From NCBI GenBank assembly GCA_028826165.1, contig JAPDFW010000081.1:352001-416000 (forward strand): a DNA stretch of 64,000 bases. The letters run 5' to 3'. Position numbers and translations under genes: made by a program. Origin of the DNA: Anaeramoeba ignava (taxonomy: Eukaryota > Metamonada > Anaeramoebidae). Numbering within the stretch: the first letter of the stretch is position 1; every line of letters begins with the position of its first letter. The notes beneath the pieces are model-generated. The model searched no databases. It had not been told where the DNA came from and saw only the letters and a program-made list of their open reading frames with translations. Shown here one piece after another: positions 43,491-55,468 of this stretch.

Positions 43491-46050
43491 ATGCAACCTA
43501 ATTTTGGAGATTTTTATGAAGCTCCTTATCAAAAAACTCCTCAAAATCGTTTCCAAAATACTGATAGAGTTTTTTTCCAAGATTCTCTTGGTCAAAATAG
43601 AACTACATCAACAACAAGATTAGATTTCGATCAAGATTTTAATGAACCTCCACTTTTAGAAGGTATTTTGTTTAAATGCTTCTTTTATTCTAAATATTTT
43701 TATTTAAAACAATTTTTTTCATTTATTTTTTTTATATAAAGAACTTGGTATTAATTTTTCTCATATTTATAAGAAGATTTTATCTGTTTTAAATCCTTTT
43801 AAACGTGTTGATCATTTCTTTTTACAAGATTCTGATCTTGCTGGTCCTTTATTATTTTTTTCTTTACTTGGATTTTGTTTTCTTTTAGTAAAATAAAATT
43901 CAATAATAAATTCAATATTAAATTCAAAATTAAATTCAAAATTTAATTCAATATTAAATTCAATATTAAATTCAAAATTAAATTCAAAATTTAATTCAAT
44001 ATTAAATTCAATAATAAATTCAATATTTAATCCAAAATTTAATTCAATATTTAATTCAAAATTTAATTCAATATTAAATTCAAAATAAAATTCAAAATAA
44101 AATTCAAAATTAAATTCAAAATTAAATTCAAAATTAAATTCAAAATTAAATTCAATATAAAATTCAATATTAAATTCAAAATTAAATTCAAAATTAAATT
44201 CAATATAAAATTCAATATTAAATTCAATATTAAATTCAATATTAAATTCAAAATTAAATTCAAAATTAAATTCAATAATAAATTTAAAACTAAATTCAAT
44301 ATTAAATTCAATATTAAATCCAATATTAAATTTAAAATTAAATTCAAAATTAAATTCAAAATTAAATTCAATATTTAATTCAAAATTAAATTCAAAATTA
44401 AATTCAATATTTAATTCAAAATTAAATTCAAAATAAAATTCAAAATTAAATTCAAAATTAAATTCAAAATTAAATTCAATAATAAATTCAAAAATAAATT
44501 TAAAATTAAATTCAATATTAAATTCAATAATAAATTCAATATTAAATTCAAAATTAAATTCAAAATTAAATTCAAAATTAAATTCAATATTAAATTCAAA
44601 ATTAAATTCAAAATTAAATTCAATATTAAATTCAAAATTAAATTCAAAATTAAATTCAATATTAAATTCAAAATTAAATTCAAAATTAAATTCAATATTA
44701 AATTCAAAATTAAATTCAAAATTAAATTCAAAATTAAATTCAAAATTAAATTCAAAATTAAATTCAAAATTAAATTCAATATTAAATTTAAAATTAAATT
44801 CAAAATTAAATTCAATATTAAATTCAAAATTAAATTCAAAATTAAATTCAATATTAAATCCAATATTAAATTTAAAATTAAATTCAAAATTAAATTCAAT
44901 ATTAAATTCAAAATTAAATTTAAAATAATTAAATTCAAAATTAAATTTAAAATAAATTCAAAATTAAATTCAAAATTAAATCCAATATTAAATTTAAAAT
45001 TAAATTCAAAATAAAATTCAATATTAAATTCAATATTAAATTCAAAATTAAATTCAAAATAAAATTCAATAATAAATTCAATATTTAATTCAAAATTAAA
45101 TTCAATAATAAATTCAAAATTAAATTCAATATAAAATCCAATATAAAATTCAAAATTAAATTCAAAATTAAATTCAATATAAAATTTAAAATTAAATTCA
45201 AAATAAAATTCAAAATTAAATTCAAAATTAAATTCAATATAAAATTCAAAATAAAATTCAAAATTAAATTCAAAATTAAATTCAATATTAAATCCAATAT
45301 TAAATTCAAAATAAAATTCAAAATTAAATTCAATATTAAATTCAATATTAAATTCAAAATAAAATTCAAAATTAAATTCAAAATAAAATTCAATAATAAA
45401 TTTAAAATTAAATTCAAAATTAAATTCAAAATTAAATTCAATATTAAATTCAAAATTAAATTCAAAATTAAATTCAATAATAAATTCAAAATTAAATTCA
45501 AAATTAAATTCAAAATTAAATTCAAAATTAAATTCAATATTAAATTCAAAATTAAATTCAAAATTAAATTCAAAATTAAATTCAAAATTAAATTCAATAT
45601 TAAATTTAAAAATTAAATTCAAAATTAAATTTTAGTCTGGAAAAATACATTTTGGTTATATTTATGGTGTTGGTACTCTTGGAAATTTATTGATTTATTT
45701 TGTATTAAATTTAATGTCAACAGAACAAATTAATTTATATCAAACAATATCAATTACAGGATATTGTCTTCTTCCTTTAGTTATTCTTGCTTTTTGTCGT
45801 TTATTACTTCCTTTTGGGTATTTTTTAAATTCTTTTAAATTTTAAATTTAATTTAGTTTCTTATTTAAAAAAAATAACAAAATATAAAAATAGTTTTGTT
45901 TTTATTTTAGTTCCAGTTTGTATTTTATGGTCTAGTTATGCTGCATCAACTATTTTTGTTGAAATACTTGAAATGAAAGAACAAAAATGGCTTGTTGGTT
46001 ATCCTGTTTTTCTTTTTTTTACTTGTTTTGCAATAATGGCAGTTTTTTAA
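43491..46050 (+). CDS. YIPF5: Yip1-family membrane protein, YIPF5-like
   Basis: Exons 43491-43662, 43742-43887, 45636-45817 and 45894-46050 give 218 aa. The cytosolic N-terminus is followed by the hallmark [33 protein letters not shown] and [17 protein letters not shown], and by [10 protein letters not shown], with about five hydrophobic segments, matching YIPF5/Yip1 in order and spacing. These ER/Golgi proteins bind Rab GTPases and act in COPII vesicle biogenesis; a Rab1-like gene lies in the same window. The last junction has an alternative acceptor at about 45856 that would hit a stop, so the acceptor at 45893 is chosen. Three TTTTTCATTTTT-like motifs precede the start. Intron 2 is 1.75 kb. 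Confidence 0.93.
43888..45635 (+). repeat. YIPF5 intron 2 satellite (ATTCAAAATTAA, 12 bp)
   Basis: About 145 units of AAATTCAAAATTA / AAATTCAATATTA, split by one irregular spot near 44930. Donor GTAAAATA, acceptor ATTTTAG. Long Asn-Leu-Ile-Leu and Glu-Phe-Asn-Phe frames on the minus strand are artefacts. Confidence 0.9.
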
Positions 46051-46230
46051 TTTGATTTGATTTGATTTGATTTGATAAAAAAAATTTTTTTTTTTCATTC
46101 CACTTTTTTTTTGGAATTTTGAAGTTTCTTTTTAATTTTTGAAATAAATTGATAAAAAAGCAAAAAAAAATATTTTTGATTTGAAGAAAGAAAGAAAAAA
46201 ATTTAATAAAATGCCACTTTTTTTTTTGTT

Positions 46231-48392
46231 TTAAATCTTTTTGAATTTATCATTTTCTTTTATAAATGAAGTGATTTGATCCTATTTTAAAATAAAATTA
46301 AAATTAAAATTAAAATTAAAATTAAAATTTAAATTAAAAATAAAATTTACAAAAACTTCTTTTATTTTTTCAGTTTCAATTGCTTGTGTATATTGACAGA
46401 AAATTTTTCGATCAAGGTTTTCAGCAACTGAAATAAACTTTGATTTAATAAATTCTTTTGCTTTTTCTGGATCATTTCCATCTTGATAATCTGGAAAAGT
46501 AATTGAAGGATCTTGAGAAATTATTTTTTCATAAAATAGATCCATTTTATTGAATAAAATTATGCAATTTTTTTTCTTAAAAAAATCATTGTTAACTGTT
46601 TGTTCAAATAGTGTAAGTGATTCTATCATTCGATTTACAGATGAATCTTCATAAAGTGTTTGATCGAATTCATTTATTGCAATTACAAAAATTAGTGTAT
46701 CTACATCATCAAATTGATGAATCCATTTTTTTCTTTCAGAACGTTGACCACCAACATCAACAACACTTTAATATATAATATATAATATATAATATATATT
46801 ATTTAATATTTATTATTTAATATTTAATATTTAATATTTATATTTATTATTTAATATTTAATATTTAATATTTTATATTTAATATATAATATATATTATT
46901 TAATATTTTTTATTTAATTGATTTAATATTTAATATTTATATATAATATATATTATTTATTATTTAATATTTAATATTTAATTGATTTAATATTTAATTG
47001 ATTTAATATTTATTATTTATTATTTACAGCCAAGGAGTTTCTGCATGAATAAATTTAATATAATTTACTCCTGTAGTTGGAATTCGACAATAAAGCATAT
47101 CTTTTGTTGAAGGAACATAATTTGAATCTGAAATTCTTATTACTTCATCTAAAAAACTAAACAAATGAAAAAATGGAATTAAATCAAAATTTTAAAATGA
47201 TTTATTTTTTGGAAATTTTACTAAGATGTTGAATCAGGAACTTGAAATTGAGATCTTCTTGAAAATGCTTCTTTTAAACCTGAATCTGCCCATATTTTTT
47301 GAATTAATTTTCCTGATGTTTCATCAAGATCATCTTTATCAAGTTTTTCAATTTGTCTAAAAATTTCCTTTATATTTATATTTAGATTTATATTTATATT
47401 TATATTTATATTTATATTTATATTTAGATTTATATTTATATTTAGATTTAGATTTAGATTTAGATTTAGATTTAGATTTATATTTATATTTATATTTATA
47501 TTTATATTTAGATTTAGATTTAGATTTATATTTATATTTATATTTATATTTATATTTAGATTTAGATTTATATTTATATTTATATTTATATTTATATTTA
47601 TATTTATATTTATATTTATATTTATATTTATATTTATATTTATATTTATATTTATATTTATATTTATATTTATATTTATATTTATATTTATATTTATATT
47701 TATATTTATATTTATATTTATATTTATATTTATATTTATATTTAGATTTAGATTTATATTTATATTTATATTTATATTTATATTTATATTTATATTTATA
47801 TTTAGATTTATATTTAAAATAAAATACTCTTGTTTCATCTAAAACTTTAATATTCAAAGTCTCAACAATACTGATCAAAGCAATTGAAAAAAGAATAACA
47901 TTTTGTCTAATTGCAATAAAATAAGAATCTCTATCATCATCACCAAATCCTTTTTGAAATAAAATCATCATTTGTTTAATCAAAGTTGTTTTGCCAGATT
48001 CTCCAGTTCCTTTTAAATTCAAATTAAAATTAAAATTCAATTTAAAATTAAAATTAAAATTAAAATTAAAATTCAAATTAAAATTAAAATTTAATTTAAA
48101 ATTAAAATTAAAATTTAATTTAAAATTAAAATTAAAATTAAAATTAAAATTAAAATTAAAATTCAAATTAAAATTTAATTTAAAATTAAAATTCAATTTA
48201 AAATTCAATTTAAAATCCGATTCAAATTTAAAATTTAATTTAAAATTTAAAATTAAAAAACAAACCAAGAACTAAAATTTTAACTTCTTTTTGTTTTTCT
48301 TCAAAATCTTTCTCAATATAATTTTCAATTTTCTTATTTCTTTCAATTACAATCTTTGAAATTTTTTTCTTTTTAGATGAAGAACCACCCAT
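46231..48392 (-). CDS. Heterotrimeric G-protein alpha subunit, 6 exons
   Basis: Exons (minus): 48392-48266, 48009-47828, 47367-47222, 47156-47028, 46765-46351, 46281-46231, together 1,050 nt = 349 aa, a typical G-alpha length. N-terminus MGGSSSKKKK has Gly2 for myristoylation and a basic patch, but no palmitoylation-type Cys3. Motifs: P-loop GTGESGKTT (43-51), switch I CRIPTTG with the catalytic Arg at 176, DVGGQRSERKKWIH with Gln202, and FNKMD for guanine. The TCAT loop reads TQA. The C-terminus (FIKENDKFKKI) lacks the Cys ADP-ribosylated by pertussis toxin. Introns 1, 2 and 4 are repeat-filled; removing intron 2 joins DETR to EIFRQIEK in phase, so the long KYKYK frame is not coding. Confidence 0.94.
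46766..47027 (-). repeat. G-alpha intron 4: TATTTAATATTTAA array
   Basis: Irregular ATTTAATATTTAATATTTAT and ATATAATATATATT units between donor GTAAATAA and acceptor TTAAAG. Confidence 0.8.
47368..47827 (-). repeat. G-alpha intron 2: TATTTA/GATTTA hexamer array
   Basis: About 72 tandem 6-bp units (TATTTA with blocks of GATTTA) from donor GTATTTTATT to acceptor AAATATAAAG. It is similar in form to the coding KSKS arrays of the giant gene but here intronic. Confidence 0.85.
48010..48265 (-). repeat. G-alpha intron 1: AATTTTAATTTTAAATTC array
   Basis: TTTAATTTTAATTTTAA units fill the intron between donor GTTTGTTTTT and acceptor TTTAAAAG in the codon of the first P-loop Gly. Confidence 0.8.
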
Positions 48393-48525
48393 TTTTAATG
48401 TTTAAAAAATATTTTTTAAATGATTAAAAAAAATAAAAATGAAAAAATAAGAATGAAAAAAAAATGAAAAAAAATTTTTCATTTTTTTCTTTTTTCTTTT
48501 TTCTTTTTCTTTTTTAAAAAATAAA
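48393..48525. promoter_or_regulatory. Divergent promoter region, G-alpha / RhoGEF
   Basis: 133 bp between divergent starts with at least three TTTTTCATTTTT-type motifs on the minus strand and TTTTTCATTTTTTTC about 45 bp before the plus-strand ATG. Inferred promoter. Confidence 0.5.
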
Positions 48526-50995
48526 ATGCAAGAAGCGAAAACTTTAAGACAAAAAAAAACAAAGAAAATTCACCAAATTTCAAGAATATTTATTAATAAT
48601 ATTGATATATTAATTCGTAATTATCTTAGACCGTTAGAAAAAAATCCTATAATTCAAACTCAAGATCAAATACTTTCAAAAGAAGATTTGCTTTCAATTT
48701 TCCGAAATATAAAACAAATTACAATTTTAGTAGCTGAATTTTTATATAAAATTGAATATCTATTGATGACTTGGGAAAAAGATTATAAATTTGGAGATCT
48801 TTTTGTCAATCTTGTAAATTAAATTTTGGAAAGTTTTTAAAAAAGAAATTAATTAAAAATTATTTAATTATTTGTTTGTTTAGAAAAATCGAATTGAAGA
48901 ATTTTTCACTTTTCAAAATTCTCAAAAAAAAGCACAACAAACGTTAACTTATTGTGAATCAAACCCAAAATTTGTTTCTTATTGTCAAAATATCCAAAAT
49001 AAAAATTCTAGTGAAGGATATTCAATGAAAGAATTACTTGATTTAGCTTTATATTTTCCATTTGTTTTAAATAAATATTCAAAAGTTGATAAAAAATTTA
49101 ATTGAAAAATTTAATTGAAAAAACTAAAATGTTTATTCCAAAAAAAAAATAATATTTTTTTATTTTATATTTTAGAAATTACTTTTAGTTACTGATGAAG
49201 ACCATCCAGATCATCAAAAAATTGAAGAATTCATCCATAATTTAGATCAAAATTTATCAAAAATTTTTCAAGAAGAAAAAAAGCAAAAAAAAAAAGAAGC
49301 AATTGAATATTTCAAAAAAATACAAAAAATACAAAAAATTTATCGCAAAAGTCAAAATATAGAGCAAACACCAATTCAAATAAATTCAAATCAAAATCAA
49401 AATCAAAATCCAAATCCAAATCCAAATCAAAATTCAAATCAAAATCAAAATCAAAATCAAAATCAAAATTTAAATCAAAATCAAAATCAAAATCAAAATT
49501 TAAATTTAATTCAAGAATCAAAAGAAAACTCTGATCAAATTGAATCAAAAAAAGAAAAAAGCAAAGATTTTGATTTATCCAATATTTCAAATACAAACAT
49601 TTTAGAAAATTCAAAAATAGAAAAAAAAACAAGTTTTAAACAAATTCGAGAAAATACAAATGAATTACATGAAAGTTCAAAAAAAATTATTGCAAAAATT
49701 CGAGTAAAATTAAAATAAAAATTTATTTGGAATTAAAATTAAAATAATAAAAATAAAAATAGAAAAAAGTAAATCAAGAAAGAGAAATTATTTATGAAGG
49801 ACCAATCCACAAAATTTCAAGAAAAAAAAAAGAAAAAAGACACTTAATTTTATGTAATGATATTATAGTTGTTGCAGGATATAGTTTAATTAGTAAAAAA
49901 AAATTAACAATTCACTGGGTTTTTGAATTGGATCAAATCAAAACTTGTGATTCAAATGAATTTATTGAAAGTAAATTCAATTCAAATAATTTTCTTAAAT
50001 GTCAAATTAAATGCAAAAATCTCATCATTTTCTTTTTTATTTTATTTTATTTTTCTTTTTAGATATTCCAAATTCATTTTCAATTAAAACTCCAAGTAAA
50101 AGTTTTATAGTTATGATTGATCAACCAGAAGAAAAAATGAAATGGATTTCTAAAATCAATAAACAAGTAAATAAAGTGAGAAAAGAAAAAGGAGTTCAAA
50201 ATTTGGAACGTCAAGAAGCTCCAATTTGGATTCCGGATGATCAAGTGAATGAATGTGCAATTTGTCATTCAAAATTTTCATTAGTTAAAAGAAGAGTAAA
50301 AGAAAAAAAAAATTTTTTTCTTCACCTTTTGATCAAAAAAAAAATTCTCATTGATCAAAATTTATTTATTAATTTATTAGCATCATTGTAGAAATTGTGG
50401 GAATATAATTTGTGGGAATTGTAGTCCAAATAAATGTTCACTCCCAAATATTTCAACAACTCCTAAAAGAGTTTGTAATTTATGTTTGGGAAATATTAAG
50501 TAAAATTTAAAAAATTTAAAAATTTAAAAAATTTAAAAAATTAAATTTATTTAAAAATCAAGAAAAAAAAAGGCTTTTGATGAGAAATTTAAAAATATGA
50601 AGGAATCTCAAACAGAAAGTTTAAAAGAAAGTCCAAGAAGAAAAAAAACAATTTTTGTTCCAGTTTTTGAAACACAAAAAATTCTCATTCCAAAATCTCC
50701 ACAAAAAGAAATGAAAAGAGAAAACAAAAAAGAAATGAAAAAAGAAATCAAAAAAGAAAACAAAAAAGAAATCAAAAAAGAAAAACCAATTTCTTCCCCA
50801 AAAAGAAAAAAATTTAATGATAAAAGTAAAAGTAAATCAGATGGATTTAATCAATTTCAACTTCAACAACAAATTGAACAAGAATTAAAAACAAAAACAA
50901 AACCAAAAACAAAACAAAATATAAGACAAAATGCAAATGTAAATTCACGTCAATTAGTTCGTTCATTTTCTTCAAATTCTTATCGACAAAATTAA
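48526..50995 (+). CDS. FGD-like RhoGEF (DH-PH-FYVE), 7 exons
   Basis: Exons 48526-48813, 48884-49084, 49176-49703, 49763-49970, 50063-50295, 50381-50499 and 50563-50995 give 669 aa. Residues ~1-230 form a Dbl-homology domain (INNIDILIRNYLRPL, EDLLSIFRNIKQI). An Asn/Gln tract (~250-290) precedes a PH domain (~345-455: IIYEGPIHKISRKKK ... EEKMKWISKI). A FYVE finger follows (~464-525: WIPDDQVNECAICHSKFSLVKRRHHCRNCG, then ICGNCSPNKCSLP and VCNLC) with the canonical R(R/K)HHCR phosphatidylinositol-3-phosphate motif split exactly by intron 5. The ~140-residue tail is Lys/Glu-rich. FGD proteins activate Cdc42 on endosomal membranes; that role is by family. All introns are GT-AG, 59-92 bp, without satellites. 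Confidence 0.92.
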
Positions 50996-51149
50996 AATTT
51001 TAAAAAATTTTATTATTTTTTTTTCCTTAATTTGTAAAAGTGGATGAATTTATTCTGTTCTCAAATAATAAAAAAACAAACTTTAAATTAAAATTTTTTT
51101 TTTTTAAATTTCATTTTTTTCATTTCTTTTCTTTTCTTTTTTAAATCAA

Positions 51150-51356
51150 ATGGATTCACCTTCTTTACACAGAAAAGTTTCAGAAAATACAATTAAAACT
51201 GAATCTAAAGAAATTGTTGAAGATGATAAAAATGATATTGAAGAAAGAGAAATCAAAAAAACGGATGGAAAAAATAAAAAAGGAAAAGTAGTTCATGAAG
51301 CAAAATCATATCCAAATTTACACACAGAATACACAAAAACAGAAAAAAAGAAATAA
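51150..51356 (+). CDS. Small charged protein, hypothetical
   Basis: 68-aa ORF (MDSPSLHRKVSEN ... KAKKK-type end) with TTTCATTTTTTTCATTTC directly upstream, as in other genes here, and its own intergenic gap of 154 bp after the RhoGEF stop. Very rich in Lys/Glu/Asp, likely disordered. It contains HEAKSYPNLHTE; a similar Ser-x-x-Asn-Leu string occurs in the gene at 367. No recognised family; could be a short orphan. Confidence 0.55.
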   Translation: MDSPSLHRKVSENTIKTESKEIVEDDKNDIEEREIKKTDGKNKKGKVVHEAKSYPNLHTEYTKTEKKK

Positions 51357-51500
51357 TCTTTTTTTCCTTTTTGCTTTTTCTTTTTTTTTTCTTTTTTAAA
51401 AAAAAAAAATCTAAAAATAAAACCTTTCATTTTCAAGTTTAATTTCAATCAAAAAAAAAATTATAATTATTAAAAATTTTATTATTATTATTATTATTAT

Positions 51501-54500
51501 TCAAAATTTTAAAGATAAAATACTTCTGATAACCATTCTGAAAAATAAAAACAAAGCATAAAAACTTCCCAAAAAAGATCCAATAAAAAGAAAATAGCGA
51601 AAAACCTCTCCAAAAATAACAACTGAATTCTTTTCAGGCGAAATACCACCATAAGACCAAGTTGAATGAATCAAATCAATGGAAGAAATCAATGTGAGAA
51701 TAAGTAAAAAAGTAGTTTGGAGTCTGTTGTGATTTTTGAGTAAAAAGGGTTTTGTTTGAAGATGAATAACAAGAATAAGCAAACAAGTGGAAGTAAGAAG
51801 AAATGTTTTGAGAGAAGAGTTGTTTGCATAAGCGGAAGCGAATATCAACACAGTTCTCCAGAAAATCATCATGCAAGAAAACCAATAATAGCGATCTTTG
51901 AAGGGAAAATAAAGTGAACTAAGTAAAGTAAGTGATGATTTTGAACGAGGTTTTCGAGAAAGAACCCAGAACAAGACAAACGGGAGAACAGCGAGTAAAA
52001 TAACCAAAAATATCAAAAATGCTTGCCATCCTTTGTAACATGACACAGAAGCAAAACGGAACATTCTAAGTTGACTTGAATCAGTAAAAGGTATTCTTAT
52101 GCAAGATGTCAAGTTCGCGAATGCATTCAATACCGGAAAGTATGCAAGAAAACCAATTGTGAGAAGTGCAATCCCAAGTCTTTTTGTCAAGCGTTGTGAA
52201 GGAAACATCCGCACTTCTTGTTGTGTTGTTTTGAGAACAGACTCGAGAACAATATCTTCAGAAATGATCTTTTCAAGTTCGGGGAAAAGATGAATCAAGT
52301 TGTTAATATCAGGTTCCTCAAAATCGGAAAGATCCTCATCATTTGGCAAAGTGGAAAGTGATGAAGTATCTTCGCTCGGCAAATCTTCTTTTGAAATCCC
52401 TATTTGTTCTGCTCTCTGCCATTCAACCGCATTTATTCCTGATACACGTTGTCCTTCTAACTGTTGGAACTTTTCTGCTAGTGTTTTTGGTGTTTGAGGT
52501 GATGCGTTGCGATGCCTTTTGTTTCTGAAATTGCTAATGTCAGAGTCAGAGTCAATGTCAATACTGATATTTTTTTCGTTTTCAACCATGCGATTGACAT
52601 TGATATTGTTTTTTTCGGGATTGATTGAAATGCGTTTATTTCTGGGATTTTTCACAAAATGATCGAATTGACTGAAATGTTTTGAATGATCGGAAAGAGA
52701 AAAATACTGATCTTGATCATGATGATGTTTTGTGCTTTTTTTATTGTGAACATGACTTTGATGACTTTTATGACTTTTATGACTTTTATGATTTTGATTT
52801 TTATTTTGATTTTGATTTTGATTTCGATTTCGATGATGAAATTGACTTTGACGTTTTTTTTGGAAATGATTTAGATCAGAATCTTGATCACTATCACTTT
52901 TTTCTTGTTGGTTTTGATGTTTTCTGAAATTAAGAGAACGATGAGGATGATTTGGATCGATATTTTCTTGGATGTCTTCATCACTTGATAAACTGATTTC
53001 TGAGGGTTCTTCAGAGTCTGAATCTTGGTGGTGTGCACGGTAGCTGCGTATCCAGGAGATGAGACGGAGAATAAAGTAGAGGAAAATAACAGCAATAAAG
53101 AAAGTAAACGGACCAATAAGCGACATTGCGATTTTCTGTGCAGCATTTATTGGGGAAGCTGATGGACAAATACCGAAGTTCGAGAAGATTTCCAAGTTGG
53201 ATTGCAAAGAAACGAGCTGGGAAAAGGAGAGCAAAATGTCGATAAATGAATCCATTGGTTGTGTGTGAATAAGAGGAAGAACGAGGCTGAGCGCTTGGAA
53301 AAAATATGCAAAGATATGGAAGGACGCAGATTTAAGTTGAGGAATGTAGAGAAGAACAAGAGCATAGATAAGCGCTTTGGGAAGAAGCAGGAGAATATAC
53401 GCCGCAATTTGGTTGTGGCATTGGCTGGATTCAACGCAGTCGCTATCCATTCGAAGTGTCTCGGTATAGCCTTTGCGACAGTCTCCACAAAGAACACCAG
53501 CACGATTCCCAGAACAGTGATCATATTCACCGAGATAGGAATCATCGGTAATGCAATATTCATTTGGACAATAAAAAAAAGTAACATCTGTTTTTTTTGG
53601 ATCGAGTTGAGTGCCCCAAAATCCTGATTTGGCCCGAATATCGTTACCTCCACGACAAACAGCTTCTGCAGGACACATAAGACATTCTGCAGCTTCAAGA
53701 TTGGCGAGCGCCACAGGGAAGCTGTATGTTCCCTCAGGACATAAATGGCAACCGAAGAAGAATTGGTTTGCGAAATGATGTGATTCACCAACTTCGAGTG
53801 AGACAATACTGCTTGAAGGGCAGTTAACCTTGTTGTTTTCTGCAAGGTTGGGAGAGGTGTCTGTAAGAATCTGCACAAGTGTTTCGTCCTGATTAGATGC
53901 GTGATACACGGTATTGCAAATTGAGACGAGAGAGGTTGTCCGCGCAAACAAATCCACACATTGCTGTGCACTGTTATTTCGATACTCAGAGCCAGACTCA
54001 TTGAATGTGGATTTCCCCGAAAGATAAATAGCACCAGCATTTATTGCTGAGTTGCCTGTGAATATGTTATCTGTGAGTGTAATTGTGGAATCTATTTGGA
54101 AGTACAAAGCACCTCCGAAATCTGCGAAATTCTGCTCAAAAGTATTGGAAACCATGTTAATTGAAGATACTTGACTTGTGAGCGAGGAAGTCCCGAAGTC
54201 GAGAAGAAAACTAACAAGAAAACCAACAGTTCCTTTGTGTCCCTGGTTATTAACAAAGGTGTTATAGGAAATCTCGTATCGCATCTGCTCTAGAAGATTG
54301 ATTTGCATAGTAACTGCGCCAGCCTTAGCAATTCCAATGTTGCTTCCGAAATGGTTGTTCAGAAGATTGACCTTGAGATCCGAAGGGTTTGCAGTGAAAA
54401 TCTCAACAGCACCAGTTTTATTCCCGTAATTGTACTCAAAAGTGTTCAAAGTTATTGTTGTCTGGAATCCTTTGTTAATGAGCCTGTTATCGACAAAAAC

Positions 54501-55289
54501 TGCGCCATATTGCGTGCCTGTGTTGTTTGTGAAATTATTGCTGTGAAGATCCAACGGAACAGTGAGCATTGCATTGATAGCTTGAACACAAACCGCACCA
54601 GTGCTTCCGTTATTCCCAGTAAAATTGGATTGAGAAATCTCCATCTGCTCCATATCCCTGCTGCTCGAATTGGCAGCAACATAGATTGCTCCTGTTCCAT
54701 TGGCTTTGTTTGAGTTGTTAATAAATATAGAAGAATTAATGAAAACAGACTCGCTATTTTCCACAAATATGGCGGCGCTGAGTGAAACATCATCGGCATC
54801 AGAGTTTTTTTTGAGAACTTTGTTCGAAATGAAGCTGCAATTATTCATCTCGAGATTGCCGTTGATTATATAAATTGCCGCCCCTCGAGTCACAGGAAAA
54901 TCCTGAGATTGGAAAAGACAGTTTTGGAATGTGATTCCTTCGAATCGAACTGTTCCTGTTGATTCTGTATAATTGAATATTATCCCGAATCCTTGCCCAC
55001 CGCAATCAATTGTGGTTGATGATTCGGAAAAAATGTTCACAGTTTTATCTGTTGTTATGTTCCAGTTTCCTGGATCAGTGCATGGCTCTTGTGATAACCG
55101 AATAGTGTCGTTTTCTCCTGCTATTGAAAGTGCTCCACTTAGATCAGTGCATCTTCGTGCTAGTGTGTTGCATGTGTTGTTAATTTGTGAACGACAAGTA
55201 ACAATTATTGGTCGGCCATCTTCAAATTTTTTGGAATTGATTATGGAAAAAAATACTATAGATAATAAAATTGAAATTAACAATTTCAT
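51501..55289 (-). CDS. Beta-helix ectodomain multipass membrane protein
   Basis: Intronless, 1,262 aa. Signal peptide in residues 1-19. Residues ~50-480 are a right-handed parallel beta-helix with repeated NNCSFISN / NNFTNN(T)G / GAIYV rungs, as in chlamydial Pmp-like and pectin-lyase-fold proteins. A Cys-rich stretch follows (CHLCPEGTYSFP, CLMCPAEAVCRGG, GFWG, CSGNRAGVLCGDCRKGYTE). About nine TM helices follow, split by a ~250-residue cytosolic loop rich in Gln/Asn/His/Ser (repeated HKSHKSHK). This layout recurs in large families of putative surface proteins of free-living protists; ligand and function are unknown. Base composition is the least A/T-biased of the window and no intron interrupts it. 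Confidence 0.88.
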   Translation of the reverse strand: MKLLISILLSIVFFSIINSKKFEDGRPIIVTCRSQINNTCNTLARRCTDLSGALSIAGENDTIRLSQEPCTDPGNWNITTDKTVNIFSESSTTIDCGGQGFGIIFNYTESTGTVRFEGITFQNCLFQSQDFPVTRGAAIYIINGNLEMNNCSFISNKVLKKNSDADDVSLSAAIFVENSESVFINSSIFINNSNKANGTGAIYVAANSSSRDMEQMEISQSNFTGNNGSTGAVCVQAINAMLTVPLDLHSNNFTNNTGTQYGAVFVDNRLINKGFQTTITLNTFEYNYGNKTGAVEIFTANPSDLKVNLLNNHFGSNIGIAKAGAVTMQINLLEQMRYEISYNTFVNNQGHKGTVGFLVSFLLDFGTSSLTSQVSSINMVSNTFEQNFADFGGALYFQIDSTITLTDNIFTGNSAINAGAIYLSGKSTFNESGSEYRNNSAQQCVDLFARTTSLVSICNTVYHASNQDETLVQILTDTSPNLAENNKVNCPSSSIVSLEVGESHHFANQFFFGCHLCPEGTYSFPVALANLEAAECLMCPAEAVCRGGNDIRAKSGFWGTQLDPKKTDVTFFYCPNEYCITDDSYLGEYDHCSGNRAGVLCGDCRKGYTETLRMDSDCVESSQCHNQIAAYILLLLPKALIYALVLLYIPQLKSASFHIFAYFFQALSLVLPLIHTQPMDSFIDILLSFSQLVSLQSNLEIFSNFGICPSASPINAAQKIAMSLIGPFTFFIAVIFLYFILRLISWIRSYRAHHQDSDSEEPSEISLSSDEDIQENIDPNHPHRSLNFRKHQNQQEKSDSDQDSDLNHFQKKRQSQFHHRNRNQNQNQNKNQNHKSHKSHKSHQSHVHNKKSTKHHHDQDQYFSLSDHSKHFSQFDHFVKNPRNKRISINPEKNNINVNRMVENEKNISIDIDSDSDISNFRNKRHRNASPQTPKTLAEKFQQLEGQRVSGINAVEWQRAEQIGISKEDLPSEDTSSLSTLPNDEDLSDFEEPDINNLIHLFPELEKIISEDIVLESVLKTTQQEVRMFPSQRLTKRLGIALLTIGFLAYFPVLNAFANLTSCIRIPFTDSSQLRMFRFASVSCYKGWQAFLIFLVILLAVLPFVLFWVLSRKPRSKSSLTLLSSLYFPFKDRYYWFSCMMIFWRTVLIFASAYANNSSLKTFLLTSTCLLILVIHLQTKPFLLKNHNRLQTTFLLILTLISSIDLIHSTWSYGGISPEKNSVVIFGEVFRYFLFIGSFLGSFYALFLFFRMVIRSILSLKF

Positions 55290-55468
55290 TTTATTTTATT
55301 TTAAAAAAAAAAGAAAAAAAAGAAAAAAATGAATTTTGAACAACCAAAAAAAAAATTTATTTGTTGGATTTTTATTTTGATTATAAAAAAAAAAGAAAAT
55401 CTAATTGAAAAAAAAAAACACTTCATCAAATTTTTTAAATTTCAATTTCTTTTCAAATTTTATAAATT

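Noticed and set aside
44063-45622. Minus-strand Asn-Leu-Ile-Leu / Glu-Phe-Asn-Phe ORFs
   Set aside because: Artefact of the 12-bp satellite inside the YIPF5 intron.
47357-48268. G-alpha with a KYKYK tract translated in place
   Set aside because: Good GT and AG sites flank the tract, and removing it joins the conserved helical-domain exons in phase to a normal 349-aa length.
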